Assembly: GCA_003153335.1 (NCBI GenBank) | Contig: PLYG01000032.1 | Span: 9,047 to 14,342, forward strand | Origin: Betaproteobacteria bacterium | Lineage (GTDB): Bacteria; Pseudomonadota; Gammaproteobacteria; Burkholderiales; Casimicrobiaceae | DNA length: 5,296 bases | Direction: 5' to 3' | In this document: piece by piece, positions 1-4,941 of the stretch | Layout: each line of letters opens with the position of its first letter | Position numbering within the stretch: the first letter of the stretch is position 1 | Made by a program: the position numbers and the translations under genes | The notes under the pieces: generated by a model | The model's input: the letters and a program-made list of their open reading frames with translations, nothing else | The model's database searches: none | What the model was told of the DNA's origin: nothing

Positions 1-688
1 GCTCGAGTGTGCGCTGCATGGCGGCCTTGGGTTCGCCCACCGAGAGCCCGCCCATCGCATAACCATCGAAGCCGATTGCCTCCAGTCCCGCGCGGGACTC
101 GTTGCGCAAATCATCAAACATGCTGCCTTGCACAATGCCGAACAAGGCGTTGGGATTCTCCAGCCGGTCGAACTCGTCGCGCGAGCGCCGCGCCCAGCGC
201 AGCGACATCCGCATCGACCGCGCGGCTTCATCGTGCGTCGCCGGATAAGGCGTGCAATCATCGAAGATCATCCCAATATCGGAGTTCAGCACGCGTTGAA
301 TTTGCATCGAGATCTCGGGCGTCAGGAACATCTTGTCGCCATTGACGGGAGAAGCGAACCGGACGCCCTCTTCGGCGATCTTGGCGCCGGCGCCCAGGCT
401 GAACACCTGAAAGCCGCCGGAATCGGTGAGCAGCGGCCGCTTCCAGCCCATGAACCGGTGCAGTCCTTCGTGTTTCGCTATGACGTCCAGGCCGGGCCGC
501 AGCCACAGATGGAAGGTGTTGCCGAGCACGATTTCGGCGCCCAGCGTTTCGAGCTCGTTCGGCGCCATCGCCTTGACCGTGCCGTAGGTCCCGACCGGCA
601 TGAACACCGGCGTCTGCACGGCGCCATGATTGAGCGAGAGTGTGCCGCGGCGCGCGAGGCCATCGGTGTGAGAGACGGAGAATTGCAT
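1..688 (-). CDS. tgt: Queuine/preQ1 tRNA-guanine transglycosylase (Tgt), N-terminal part, cut by window edge
   Basis: Tgt swaps guanine 34 of tRNAs with GUN anticodons (Tyr, His, Asn, Asp) for preQ1, the base-exchange step of queuosine synthesis in the cytoplasm. The reading frame runs leftward from the ATG at 688-686 and is open to the edge, giving 229 residues of a protein usually about 370-380 long. It follows the E. coli enzyme almost residue for residue: TPVFMPVGTYGTVK at 26-39, LGNTFHLWLRPG at 55-66, LTDSGGFQVFSLG at 87-99 with the conserved Asp89, MIFDDCTPYP at 140-149 with Asp143 and Cys145, GIVQGS at 184-189, and GGLSVGEPKA at 213-222. The nucleophilic Asp (264 in E. coli) and the Cys/His zinc site lie beyond the window. 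The ribosome binding site is weak (ACAGG before the ATG). It is divergent from the MarC-family gene and in the same orientation as queA. Identification is very secure. Confidence 0.96.
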   Translation of the reverse strand, partial: MQFSVSHTDGLARRGTLSLNHGAVQTPVFMPVGTYGTVKAMAPNELETLGAEIVLGNTFHLWLRPGLDVIAKHEGLHRFMGWKRPLLTDSGGFQVFSLGAGAKIAEEGVRFASPVNGDKMFLTPEISMQIQRVLNSDIGMIFDDCTPYPATHDEAARSMRMSLRWARRSRDEFDRLENPNALFGIVQGSMFDDLRNESRAGLEAIGFDGYAMGGLSVGEPKAAMQRTLE

Positions 689-716
689 CGTGCCTGTCGA
701 AAAAAGTCAGCCGCGC

Positions 717-745
717 AGAATGACAGCGATTCCGGAATTCCGCAA
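717..745 (-). promoter_or_regulatory. Possible tgt promoter
   Basis: On the minus strand TTGCGG (745-740) and CATTCT (722-717) are separated by 17 bp. A TG sits one base upstream of the -10, as in extended -10 promoters. The predicted start near 710 would leave a leader of about 22 nt before the tgt ATG at 688. Each hexamer matches its consensus at only three positions, so the call rests mainly on spacing and location. Confidence 0.3.
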
Positions 746-758
746 GTGCGCCTACAAT
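730..758 (+). promoter_or_regulatory. Possible promoter of the MarC-family gene
   Basis: TACAAT at 753-758 matches the -10 consensus at five of six positions. The sequence 17 bp upstream, TTCCGG at 730-735, is a poor -35. Transcription would start near 765, downstream of the earlier in-frame ATG codons at 690 and 720, which supports the ATG at 786 as the real start. The element overlaps the opposing tgt promoter candidate and the palindromes at 729-742. Confidence 0.35.
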
Positions 759-785
759 GCTCGCACCCTTGCAGCCCCAACATCG

Positions 786-1379
786 ATGATCAACGAACTC
801 GCCTCGGCCTTTGTTTTGCTGCTGCTGGTCGTGGACCCGTTCGGCAACATGCCGATCGTCAATTCGCTGATGGGCGGTGTCGAGCCCGAACGCCGCCGCC
901 GCGTCATCCTGCGCGAATGCCTGATCGCCTATCTGGTGTTGCTCGCATTCATGTTTGGCGGGCAGGCCTTCCTTGCATTGTTGCGTTTGTCGGAACTCGC
1001 GCTGTCGATCGCCGGCGGGGTCATCCTGTTCCTGATTGCGCTACGCATGGTGTTTCACGCGCCTGAACATGTGTTCGGGGAGCCAACGCAGGGTGAGCCG
1101 TTTATCGTGCCGGTGGCGATTCCGTTCATCGCCGGCCCGTCGGCGCTGGCCACGGTAATGCTGCTGGTGTCGCGCGAACCGCAAAAGGTCTGGCTGTGGG
1201 TCGCCGCGCTGACGCTGACCATGATCGTCACGGCCATTGTCCTGGCCGCGGGGGAGGCGATCCAGAAAAAGATAGGACAGCGCGCGGTCGAGGCGATTCA
1301 GCGCCTGATGGGCCTGATCCTGACAGCGATTGCCGTGGAAATGCTACTGAACGGCATCCGCCAGTTCCAGGCCCAGTGA
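786..1379 (+). CDS. MarC/YhgN-family integral membrane protein
   Basis: This is a 197-residue inner-membrane protein of the MarC family (UPF0056), whose function is not established. The old link of MarC to multiple antibiotic resistance was not upheld. Six hydrophobic segments can be seen at about residues 5-25, 41-63, 68-90, 107-128, 134-156 and 168-192. Family signatures are VVDPFGNMPIV at 15-25 in helix 1 and VPVAIPFIAGPSAL at 108-121 in helix 4, which mark the two halves of the fold. I chose the ATG at 786 because it places helix 1 at the N-terminus, as in relatives of about 195-220 residues. An in-frame extension to 690 adds a polar, Arg-rich stretch unlike the family. There is no clear Shine-Dalgarno sequence. 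The gene is divergent from tgt and convergent with queA, with 11 bp between the stop codons and no visible terminator. Family is secure; role and substrate are unknown. Confidence 0.9.
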   Translation: MINELASAFVLLLLVVDPFGNMPIVNSLMGGVEPERRRRVILRECLIAYLVLLAFMFGGQAFLALLRLSELALSIAGGVILFLIALRMVFHAPEHVFGEPTQGEPFIVPVAIPFIAGPSALATVMLLVSREPQKVWLWVAALTLTMIVTAIVLAAGEAIQKKIGQRAVEAIQRLMGLILTAIAVEMLLNGIRQFQAQ

Positions 1380-1390
1380 TTGACAGCCTG

Positions 1391-2434
1391 TTAACGCTCC
1401 AGCAGCATCGCGTCGCCATAGCTGAAAAAACGGTAACGTTCGGCGATGGCGTGCGCATATGCGGCGCGAATCTTGGCGTAACCCGCGAACGCCGACACCA
1501 GCATCAGTAACGTGGACTTCGGCAAGTGGAAGTTGGTGAGCAGCCGGTCGACGACGCGGAACTCAAAACCCGGCGTGATGAACAACTGCGTCTCCTGCGG
1601 ACCGGCCCGTAACGTGCCATTGACCGCCGCGGACTCCAATGCACGCAGTGTGGTGGTGCCCACCGCGACCACGCGGCCGCCACGTTCCCGCGCGCGCATG
1701 ATGGCGGCCACTGTTGCGGCCGGCAGATCGAACCATTCGCGATGCATTCGATGCTCCGCCAAATCCTCGGTCTGCACCGGCAGGAATGTCCCGGCGCCCA
1801 CATGCAGCGTCACAACTGCCGAAGCCATCCCGTGCTCGGCCAGCGCGGCTAGCATCGGTTGGTCGAAATGCAGGCCCGCAGTCGGCGCCGCCACCGCGCC
1901 CGGCGCTCTGGCATACACGGTCTGATAGCGCGCCGCGTCGTCGTCGGTCGCGGGCCGTGCGATGTAAGGCGGCAGCGGGATTTCGCCGTGACGCTCCAGC
2001 AAGTCGTCCAGCGTCGCGTCGCCGTCCAGGCGGACGTGAAAAAAGCGATCGTCGCGTCCGATCACGATGAGGCGGAACGATCCGACAGCCACCGCGCTGC
2101 CGACCTGCGCCGCGTGGCTCGCCCGCATTTGCGCCAGCGCTTCGCGCGGACCTAACACGCGCTCGATCAGGACCTCGATTTTTCCGCCTGACTCCTTGCG
2201 GCCATGAAGGCGCGCCCGAATCACCCGGGTGTCGTTGAACACCAGCAAATCCCGCGGATCCAGCAACGACGGCAGGTCGCGAAACATGCGATCCGCGAAT
2301 TGGCCGTGGTGTACAACCAGCAAGCGGCTCGCGCTGCGCTCCGCGATGGGTGTCTGGGCGATCAGTTCGGGCGGCAGCGCGAAATCGAAATCGGACAACC
2401 GATAGTCGGGAACGTTGTCCATGGCGTTGTCCAT
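1391..2434 (-). CDS. queA: S-adenosylmethionine:tRNA ribosyltransferase-isomerase (QueA)
   Basis: QueA transfers the ribosyl group of S-adenosylmethionine to preQ1 already in tRNA and isomerises it to epoxyqueuosine, the step after Tgt. The protein is 347 residues (E. coli about 356) and collinear with the family: DFDFALPPELIAQTP at 15-29, ERSASRLLV at 32-40, LLVFNDTRVIRARLHGRK at 63-80, GKIEVLIER at 84-92, LPPYIARP at 154-161, YQTVYARAPGAVAAPTAGLHF at 170-190, VTLHVGAGTFLPV at 208-220, VGTTTLRALESA at 258-269, TNFHLPKSTLLMLVSAFAG at 300-318, and YRFFSYGDAM at 334-343. The start is uncertain. ATGs at 2434 and 2422 lie in the two copies of a 12-bp tandem repeat (MDNA-MDNV), and the only AAGG is 2 nt from the first and 14 nt from the second. 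Either way the protein is 6-10 residues longer at the N-terminus than E. coli QueA. The gene appears complete and functional. Confidence 0.97.
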   Translation of the reverse strand: MDNAMDNVPDYRLSDFDFALPPELIAQTPIAERSASRLLVVHHGQFADRMFRDLPSLLDPRDLLVFNDTRVIRARLHGRKESGGKIEVLIERVLGPREALAQMRASHAAQVGSAVAVGSFRLIVIGRDDRFFHVRLDGDATLDDLLERHGEIPLPPYIARPATDDDAARYQTVYARAPGAVAAPTAGLHFDQPMLAALAEHGMASAVVTLHVGAGTFLPVQTEDLAEHRMHREWFDLPAATVAAIMRARERGGRVVAVGTTTLRALESAAVNGTLRAGPQETQLFITPGFEFRVVDRLLTNFHLPKSTLLMLVSAFAGYAKIRAAYAHAIAERYRFFSYGDAMLLER

Positions 2435-2437
2435 GGC
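2414..2437 (-). repeat. Perfect 12-bp tandem duplication over the queA start codon
   Basis: Two adjacent identical copies of GCCATGGACAAC (minus strand) span 2437-2414. Each contains an ATG in the queA frame, so the protein begins MDNAMDNV and translation could start at either copy. The unit is a multiple of three, so gain or loss of a copy keeps the frame. Confidence 0.9.
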
Positions 2438-2438
2438 C

Positions 2439-2467
2439 TTGAGGCGAATGGGGAAATCGATGATAAT
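2439..2467 (+). promoter_or_regulatory. Sigma-70-like promoter pointing toward tRNA-Leu
   Basis: TTGAGG (2439-2444) and GATAAT (2462-2467) are separated by exactly 17 bp and match the consensus at four and five of six positions. This is the best promoter match I found in the window. Transcription would start near 2474, about 68 bp before the tRNA, but the transcript would open directly with the terminator-like hairpin at 2473-2502. It may therefore drive the tRNA, a very short RNA, or nothing. A weaker alternative for the tRNA is TTGTTC (2501-2506) with CATTGT (2523-2528). Confidence 0.45.
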
Positions 2468-2468
2468 A
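2463..2468 (-). promoter_or_regulatory. Probable queA -10 element
   Basis: TATTAT on the minus strand (2468-2463) matches the -10 consensus at five of six positions and would start transcription near 2456, about 22 nt before the queA ATG. No good -35 lies at 16-18 bp; the nearest candidate, CAGTCA, is 15 bp away. It overlaps the GATAAT of the plus-strand promoter candidate, so the two could compete for polymerase. Confidence 0.35.
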
Positions 2469-2472
2469 GCGC

Positions 2473-2502
2473 ACAGCCGCGGTTGACTGCGGCTGTTTTT
2501 TT
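2473..2502 (+). terminator. Intrinsic-terminator-like hairpin with T7 tract
   Basis: Bases 2473-2482 pair with 2487-2496 to form a 10-bp GC-rich stem (one G-T pair) around a TTGA tetraloop. The seven T residues at 2496-2502 follow at once. This has the form of a rho-independent terminator reading rightward; on the minus strand no T tract follows, so it is one-directional. No plus-strand gene ends just upstream, since queA runs the other way, so its target is unclear. It may stop antisense transcription, attenuate transcription into the tRNA, or be left over from a lost gene. Confidence 0.7.
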
Positions 2503-2541
2503 GTTCGCGATGGCCTTAAAGCCATTGTGGACGTCATCTGG

Positions 2542-2628
2542 GCCGGGATGGCGGAATTGGTAGACGCGCTGGACTCAAAATCCAGTGTTGGCAACAACGT
2601 GAGGGTTCGAGTCCCTTTCCCGGCACCA
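2542..2628 (+). tRNA. tRNA-Leu (anticodon CAA), CCA encoded
   Basis: This is a complete class II tRNA of 87 nt including the encoded CCA. The acceptor stem GCCGGGA (2542-2548) pairs fully with TCCCGGC (2618-2624), followed by discriminator A2625 and CCA at 2626-2628. The D-arm region contains GGTAGACGC. The anticodon stem CTGGA/TCCAG encloses the loop CTCAAAA, giving anticodon CAA, which reads the Leu codon UUG. The long variable arm TGTTG-GCAA-CAACG is typical of tRNA-Leu. The T arm is GAGGG-TTCGAGT-CCCTT with one wobble pair. It has no pathway link to the neighbouring queuosine genes, because queuosine is placed only in GUN anticodons. Confidence 0.97.
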
Positions 2629-2939
2629 AACCAGCAATCCCGCAGTGTCCAGGAAAGTCCAAAGTCTTCGCCAGGGCCCTGCGCAGGAATGGGTTCGAAT
2701 TCTCTCTGGAACCCCCCCGCTTTCATCGACGTGTTCGCCCGTGGGTTTCAGGCGATTTCCGGGGTTGCGGCCGGCTCCACGGTTTCGCGATATTTTTTTG
2801 CGCTATAAATCGCCCCATTCGGATTTGCTCCGGGAGATCCATGGCGACCGAGCTCTTGGGACCGCCAGTCCGAAGCGTGGTATCGACAGGACCGATGGAT
2901 TTGATGTATATGTAGTCTTTGTCACGCTCGGAGAGCACC
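2629..2939. other. Non-coding stretch between tRNA-Leu and the small gene
   Basis: I see no convincing gene in these 311 bp. Visible elements, in order, are: GTCCA twice, 10 bp apart (2647-2651 and 2657-2661); a 10-bp palindrome CAGGGCCCTG (2672-2681); GGGTTCGA (2691-2698), identical to part of the tRNA T arm; and a 6-bp stem GGGTTC/GAACCC (2691-2696 with 2709-2714) running into seven C residues (2712-2718). Next come a T7 run (2793-2799), before which I cannot draw a good stem, and TATAAA (2804-2809) without a fitting -35. The region from about 2780 to 2920 is noticeably richer in A and T than its surroundings. A former integration scar beside the tRNA is possible but unproven. Confidence 0.5.
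2883..2912 (+). promoter_or_regulatory. Possible promoter of the 58-residue gene
   Basis: TCGACA (2883-2888, five of six matches to the -35 consensus) and TATATG (2907-2912, four of six) are 18 bp apart. Transcription would begin near 2919, giving a leader of about 20 nt that contains the GGAGAG ribosome binding site of the gene starting at 2940. The arrangement is compact and self-consistent, but there is no other support. Confidence 0.4.
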
Positions 2940-3116
2940 ATGAATAAAGATCACGACGTCCCGACGTACACACCGATCATTCATCTGCGGAGCGGTGGCG
3001 CAGTACGCTTGCCGGGCGGCTTGACTCATGATCAGGCACAGGCGGCTGGCAGAAGGGAAGCGGCAGAAATGGTCGACGTGGAATACATCGCGGTGAAGCG
3101 GGACGGTCATCTCTGA
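2940..3116 (+). CDS. Small hypothetical protein, 58 residues
   Basis: I do not recognise this protein. The ATG at 2940 is preceded by GGAGAG with about 6 nt spacing, among the best ribosome binding sites in the window. An upstream in-frame TTG at 2919 would place that site inside the coding region, so the ATG is preferred. The product is soluble and mixed-charge, with no signal peptide or membrane helix. By eye it reads as two short strands (IIHLRSGG at 13-20, AVRLPGG at 21-27), a helix (THDQAQAAGRREAAEMV at 29-45), and a last strand (DVEYIAVKRDG at 46-56), a compact beta-beta-alpha-beta pattern. Third codon positions lean to G and C, as expected of real genes here. It stands alone: plus strand, after a non-coding stretch, convergent with the PCuAC-like gene. 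No function is proposed. Confidence 0.65.
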   Translation: MNKDHDVPTYTPIIHLRSGGAVRLPGGLTHDQAQAAGRREAAEMVDVEYIAVKRDGHL

Positions 3117-3236
3117 AGTACGAGGAGCATCGACGCCAGGGCGCGCTTGACCAGGATTTCTGAAGAGGAAATACCGGCAAAGGCTCGGGCAACGTAACGG
3201 ACAGGTCGCACGGCTCGGCCGGTAGCCAGCCGACCG

Positions 3237-3725
3237 CTACTTGCCGTGATGCTGATGCGCGTGCGGATTCAGCTCGTCGTCGGTCGGCGAGTGCCGCCGG
3301 ACTTCGGCATTGATGTAGAGCTTCTGCTGCGTTCCGTCGGTCGAACGGACGATCAGGGTGACCGGCACATGCTCGCCGGGCTTGAGGCGGCGCACGAGTC
3401 CACTCATCGCAACACGAACGTCGTCCGGCTTTATTTCCACAAGGACATTGGCGGGCAATGCCAACTCGGCCAACGCGCGCCTCCCGCCCGGCGCGCGGAT
3501 CGCAACCGTCCTTGCGGCAAACGAGTCGACTCCGATCAGCGTTGCATTGTCGGAACTTTTCAGTTTCATGAATACTTCGGCGGAGCGGCCATCGGCCGCA
3601 GCGCGAACCCAGGGCTCGTTGATCGATAGAATCGCGTGGGCGCCCGCGGAGGCCACAGCCATCGCAACGGCCACGCTTGCGACTACGAATCGGGATCCTG
3701 TCTTCACGGTTTTCGCACTATCCAT
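3237..3725 (-). CDS. Exported PCuAC-domain (DUF461-like) protein lacking the usual copper ligands
   Basis: PCuAC proteins are periplasmic Cu(I) chaperones that help assemble the CuA site of cytochrome oxidase. This 162-residue protein has a signal peptide: basic residues K5, K8 and R12, hydrophobic stretch 13-27, and likely cleavage after AHA (29-31). The domain follows as INEPWVRAAADGRSAEVFMKL (35-55), LIGVDSFAARTVAIRA (63-78), LALPANVLVEIKPDDVRVAMSGL (88-110) and LKPGEHVPVTLIV (114-126), in the family's order. The family's copper motif H(M)X10MX21HXM appears lost. By my alignment the first His is Arg77, the HxM pair is Arg104/Ala106, and the loop carrying the middle Met is shortened. The protein instead ends in HAHQHHGK, with five His from 145 to 160. 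The ribosome binding site is weak. It lies 91 bp downstream of the dehydrogenase gene on the same strand; cotranscription is possible. The fold is fairly sure, but a copper role is doubtful. Confidence 0.82.
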   Translation of the reverse strand: MDSAKTVKTGSRFVVASVAVAMAVASAGAHAILSINEPWVRAAADGRSAEVFMKLKSSDNATLIGVDSFAARTVAIRAPGGRRALAELALPANVLVEIKPDDVRVAMSGLVRRLKPGEHVPVTLIVRSTDGTQQKLYINAEVRRHSPTDDELNPHAHQHHGK

Positions 3726-3816
3726 GCTGCCCGGGCAAGACTATCTGCACCGCGTTACCGGAATGTACCAGAGCCGATGCCGTCGCGGGCGAACGGGCGG
3801 CTGCGCGCGAAGGCGG

Positions 3817-4941
3817 CTAGGGCGACGGAGGCTGGAAGCGACGAATCGAAAACGGCGCTATGGGCAGCGCCGTCTGGCCCGCGGTGATCAGATCGGCAGT
3901 GATGCGGCCGACGATGGGGCCCAGCTCGAACCCATGCGCGGAAAAGCCGAAGGCGTGAAATACATTCGGTGCGGTCGAGCTCGGCCCGATCACCGGAATT
4001 TCGTCCGGCATCCGCGCCTCGATTCCTGCCCAGCCGCGATGAATCACCGCGCCGCGCATCACCGGAAACAGATCGTGCACAGTGCGCGCCGACGCGGCGA
4101 GTTCGCGAAAATCCAGCTCGGTCGTCTCAAAGTTGCGCTCGACGCGGGCGAGCCGGCCACCGCCGATCAGCACCGTACCCTCCGCCGTTTGCTTGAACGA
4201 CAGCGGCCTGCCCGTCCCCAGCACGACGGGTTCGAGAAAGCGCGGCATGCGCCCCGTGACCAGCATCATCGGCCCGATCACCTCGAGCGGGACCGCCTCG
4301 CCCAGCATCGTGCAGATTGCGTCGGCCCAGGCGCCTGCGCAGTTAACCAGCACGCCGCCGCTCACCGTGCCCGCGCTGGTGTCGACGGCCCAGGCGTCAC
4401 CCTCGCGGCGGATGCCCCGCACCCGCGTACCTTCGATAAATCGCTGCCCCATCGCCTCCGCCTTGCGTCGAAACGCCAAAGTCGTCCGGTACGGCAGCGC
4501 CGCACCGTCGCGCTCGGCAATCAACCCGCCGACGCAGTGCCGGGCCAGCGCCGGGACGCGCGCATACAACTCGTCCGCATCGATCCAGCGCTCGTGCGTA
4601 TAGCCCAGGGACTTGAGCCGCTGCTCACGTTGCTGCAATGACGCCGCGTCCGCCTCGTTTTCAGCCACGCGTATTTGCCCGAACGCTTCGAATCCGCAGT
4701 CGTCGTCGACCAGGTCGCCGATGCGATGCCACAACTCCAGCGCGACCAGAGCGAGCGGAATTTCCGCTTCGTGGCGCGACAGCGTACGGACACCGCCGGC
4801 ATTGACGCCGGAAGCATGGCGGCCGACGTAGTTCTTTTCGACCACGATCGCCTGAACTCCGGCGCGCGCCAGATGCAACGCAGCCGAGCAACCGTGCAAC
4901 CCGCCACCGATGATGATGACATCAGCCGTTCCTGCATTCAC
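3817..4941 (-). CDS. FAD-dependent amino-acid/opine dehydrogenase, beta-subunit type (HcnC/OoxB/SoxB-like)
   Basis: This 374-residue flavoprotein of the DAO/glycine-oxidase superfamily would oxidise the C-N bond of an amino acid, imino acid or opine. The N-terminal Rossmann motif is VIIIGGGLHGCSAALHLARAG (8-28; Gly12, 14 and 17), with Glu35 at the end of strand 2 to bind the FAD ribose. SGVNAGGVR (44-52) is the second FAD contact typical of HcnC and OoxB relatives. VLVNCAGAWA (197-206) is the usual central motif, and GWAGIEARMPDEIPVIGP (303-320) with HAFGFSAHGFELGPIVGR (329-346) closes the flavin site. I start it at the GTG at 4941, which overlaps the upstream stop codon as GTGA and implies translational coupling. 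The open frame extends upstream only as a shadow of that gene. Its partner carries a BFD-like [2Fe-2S] domain, as in octopine/nopaline oxidase, hydrogen cyanide synthase, proline dehydrogenase and hydroxyproline dehydrogenase complexes. The substrate cannot be told from sequence. Confidence 0.88.
   Translation of the reverse strand: MNAGTADVIIIGGGLHGCSAALHLARAGVQAIVVEKNYVGRHASGVNAGGVRTLSRHEAEIPLALVALELWHRIGDLVDDDCGFEAFGQIRVAENEADAASLQQREQRLKSLGYTHERWIDADELYARVPALARHCVGGLIAERDGAALPYRTTLAFRRKAEAMGQRFIEGTRVRGIRREGDAWAVDTSAGTVSGGVLVNCAGAWADAICTMLGEAVPLEVIGPMMLVTGRMPRFLEPVVLGTGRPLSFKQTAEGTVLIGGGRLARVERNFETTELDFRELAASARTVHDLFPVMRGAVIHRGWAGIEARMPDEIPVIGPSSTAPNVFHAFGFSAHGFELGPIVGRITADLITAGQTALPIAPFSIRRFQPPSP

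Noticed and set aside
690..785. Upstream start for the MarC-family gene at 690 or 720
   Set aside because: The extension is polar, has no family counterpart, and lies upstream of the likely transcription start near 765.
128..1066. Long plus-strand open frame of 312 codons across tgt and the MarC-family gene
   Set aside because: It is antisense to well-identified tgt and then out of frame with the MarC-family gene. Its product is Arg/Ala/His-rich, low in hydrophobic order and resembles no family, as expected of a GC-rich shadow.
721..1331. Repeat TGACAGCGATT at 721-731 and 1321-1331
   Set aside because: An 11-base match is expected by chance a few times in a window of this size, and nothing around the copies is shared.
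2542..2628. Functional link between tRNA-Leu and the queuosine genes next to it
   Set aside because: Tgt and QueA modify position 34 only in tRNAs with GUN anticodons. The CAA anticodon has no G34, so the proximity is incidental.
2681..2720. Second tRNA or tRNA 3' fragment after tRNA-Leu
   Set aside because: Only GGGTTCGA is shared. The putative T stem has mismatches and there is no acceptor stem or CCA end, so I kept it only as part of the tentative integration-scar finding.
1563..2726. Minus-strand open frame of 387 codons overlapping queA and the tRNA
   Set aside because: It runs through queA in another frame and across the tRNA-Leu gene, and encodes Arg/Gly-rich sequence without motifs.
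2781..2810. Intrinsic terminator for the tRNA at the T7 run 2793-2799
   Set aside because: No stem of more than four or five pairs can be drawn directly before the T run.
3211..3236. Inverted GC-rich sequence just past the PCuAC-like stop codon
   Set aside because: The arms (CGGCTCGGC and GCCGACCG) pair only with a bulge and no T tract follows on the minus strand, so it is not a supportable terminator.
3358..4641. Plus-strand open frame of 427 codons antisense to the PCuAC and dehydrogenase genes
   Set aside because: Both genes on the other strand have clear domain motifs over the whole stretch. The antisense product is low-complexity Arg/Ala/Pro sequence.
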